NCBI GenBank assembly: GCA_937898525.1
Contig: CALCBC010000045.1
Span: forward strand, 1 to 13,390
DNA length: 13,390 nucleotides
DNA from: an uncultured Sphingomonadales bacterium
GTDB lineage: Bacteria; Pseudomonadota; Alphaproteobacteria; Sphingomonadales; Sphingomonadaceae
Direction of reading: 5' to 3'
Shown here: piece after piece, positions 12,557 to 13,390 of the stretch
How positions within the stretch are numbered: position 1 is the stretch's first letter
Layout of the letters: each line of letters opens with the position of its first letter
Position numbers and translations under genes: made by a program
Notes under the pieces: generated by a model
Seen by the model: the letters and a program-made list of their open reading frames with translations, nothing else
Database searches by the model: none
What the model was told of the DNA's origin: nothing

Positions 12557-13213
12557 ATGCCGACTGTTCATCTCGTTCCCGACGACCTACGGAACATGTA
12601 TCACGTCAAAGAGTGGCGCAATGCCGCGGGCGTTCTTGCCACGGCCTGCCCCAATGAATGGGACGAGATCATTCAGGTGCTACGCGACTTTCGGCTTCGC
12701 CGATCGCATGTGCAGGCGGCGGGAAAGAACCGCTCTCCGATCTCAAGGGGAATTGACAGCCGCTTTTACGCGATGGGCTGGCAGGAGAAGAAGTTTCATA
12801 CGGCGATCACCATCGACGACGAGACGCGTGAAAGCCCGACGCACAAGGTAGACTGCTTCAAGGGCCGGGTGGCTCTCGAGTTGGAATGGAACAATAAGGA
12901 TCCGTTCTTCGACAGGGACCTCAACAACTTCCGGCTGCTGTTCGACCTAGGCGCCATCGATGTAGGCGTGATTGTTACGCGTGCCAGCGAGCTCCAAGCC
13001 ATATTCAAGAGCCTGGGAAAGGGTTCGTCGTATGGTAACTCCACCACCCATCACGAGAAGCTCTGGCCCCGTCTGGACGGCGGCGGAGGCGGCGGCTGCC
13101 CCGTACTGACGTTTGCGATTACCCCGGCGATTTATGTCGATGACGGTCCGCCAACGCCAGAAACTATCACCGAGATGGAGGTCGTCGACGAAGACGAGGA
13201 CGCGGAGGACTGA
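12557..13213 (+). CDS. BglII/BstYI-family type II restriction endonuclease
   Basis: 218 aa. The catalytic core is visible as D99-x8-E108-x-E110 (in KVDCFKGRVALELEW) followed by NNKDPFFDRDLNNFR and the strand IDVGVIVTRASEL (134-145). BglII has D84, E93 and Q95 in the same spacing, and its next segment is likewise FSNYPFLLNN...FR-like followed by VAIIITK. Family members cut sites with a GATC core (BglII A^GATCT, BstYI R^GATCY); the exact site here is unknown. The N-terminal 90 residues should hold dimer and DNA-contact helices. A Gly run (175-180) and a highly acidic tail (209-218) are unusual. Base composition is visibly lower in GC than upstream (32 of 60 G+C in two sampled lines), with AT-ending codons, so it was probably acquired. 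ATG 12557 is the first in frame; M14 is the alternative. Its stop abuts the methyltransferase stop. Confidence 0.88.
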   Translation: MPTVHLVPDDLRNMYHVKEWRNAAGVLATACPNEWDEIIQVLRDFRLRRSHVQAAGKNRSPISRGIDSRFYAMGWQEKKFHTAITIDDETRESPTHKVDCFKGRVALELEWNNKDPFFDRDLNNFRLLFDLGAIDVGVIVTRASELQAIFKSLGKGSSYGNSTTHHEKLWPRLDGGGGGGCPVLTFAITPAIYVDDGPPTPETITEMEVVDEDEDAED

Positions 13214-13390
13214 TTATTCCGCCGGAAGGGCCACCGCACTATTGTAGCTGTAAGTATCCCACGTCGGCTTGTAGCTGTCATCTGCCTGATTGCCCCAGAC
13301 CTCCCAGCCCTTGCGCTTGCCGCGGCTGAACAGCTCGATGCGCGGGCCCCAGCTGCAATCCTCGATGATCTGATATTGCTCGTCAGGCTT
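13214..13390 (-). CDS. MT-A70-family DNA adenine methyltransferase, C-terminal part only
   Basis: 58 codons plus TAA (13216-13214), open to the window end. The translated end includes YQIIEDCSWGPRIELFSRGK, then RKGWEVWGNQ, then a 22-residue tail to ALPAE. The pattern IIED...GPRIELFSR...GWEVWGN is the typical C-terminus of bacterial and phage MT-A70 N6-adenine methyltransferases (usually GPRLELFAR...GWDxWGNE). The catalytic DPPW motif and SAM site lie outside the window. It converges on the BglII-like endonuclease with zero bases between the two stop codons, so it is the likely protective methyltransferase of the restriction-modification pair. Confidence 0.88.
   Translation of the reverse strand, partial: KPDEQYQIIEDCSWGPRIELFSRGKRKGWEVWGNQADDSYKPTWDTYSYNSAVALPAE

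Noticed and set aside
13079..13096. The GGC/GGA run encoding six glycines in the restriction gene, considered as a possible frameshift site.
   Set aside because: The frame remains open and coding-like to the stop that abuts the methyltransferase stop, so there is no sign of disruption.
1..13390. CRISPR arrays, insertion sequences, integrases or phage genes.
   Set aside because: No regularly spaced repeats, transposase motifs or phage structural proteins were seen anywhere in the window.

Overview
The window is high-GC (about 70 % by eye) alphaproteobacterial DNA. Gene content and protein style suggest Sphingomonadales, perhaps Erythrobacteraceae; this is inference. The evidence is a WCGPC-type CnoX-like thioredoxin next to a Lon-substrate-domain protein, an argB-yggT-marC cluster, a DUF4870-type protein, KTSC and zf-TFIIB small proteins, and a GAAC-N7-GAAC LexA-type site of the alphaproteobacterial kind. 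Most genes start at ATG or GTG, and neighbours often overlap by 4 bases.

Layout. (1) 1-1744: the 5' part of a tRNA-Gly(GCC) on the minus strand, then a plus-strand pair: a thioredoxin/TPR chaperedoxin-like protein and a stand-alone Lon substrate-binding-domain protein. A hairpin-rich inverted repeat (1743-1840) separates this pair from the next block. (2) 1844-4967: a minus-strand block, probably one operon, in the order argB, lipoprotein, yggT, lipoprotein, marC. Junctions are ATGA overlaps or 1-base gaps except before yggT. A SnoaL/NTF2-like gene diverges from argB at 5090. (3) 5518-7961: minus-strand small or exported proteins: a zf-TFIIB protein, a KTSC protein, and two paralogous secreted proteins of about 248 aa flanking a short lipoprotein. 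(4) 8164-9067: an acidic, Thr/Asp-rich exported protein with a strong terminator, then a DUF486 membrane protein. (5) 9068-9411: 344 bases without a convincing gene, holding repeats, a hairpin and a LexA-like operator. (6) 9412-12467: a DUF6624 exported protein, a two-TM SLATT-like membrane protein, a minus-strand two-domain periplasmic protein and a DUF4870-like membrane protein. (7) 12523-13390: a compositionally different restriction-modification locus. A BglII/BstYI-type restriction endonuclease (plus strand) converges on the 3' end of an MT-A70-type DNA adenine methyltransferase (minus strand, cut by the window end). Their stop codons are directly adjacent, with no bases between.

The most interesting items are the BglII-like/MT-A70 restriction-modification pair, apparently with a leaderless promoter; the duplicated secreted family around 6139-7961; the orphan LexA-type operator before the DUF6624 gene; and the solo SLATT-like protein. 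Everything before about 12470 otherwise looks like stable core or lineage-specific chromosome. No CRISPR array, transposase or phage gene was seen.
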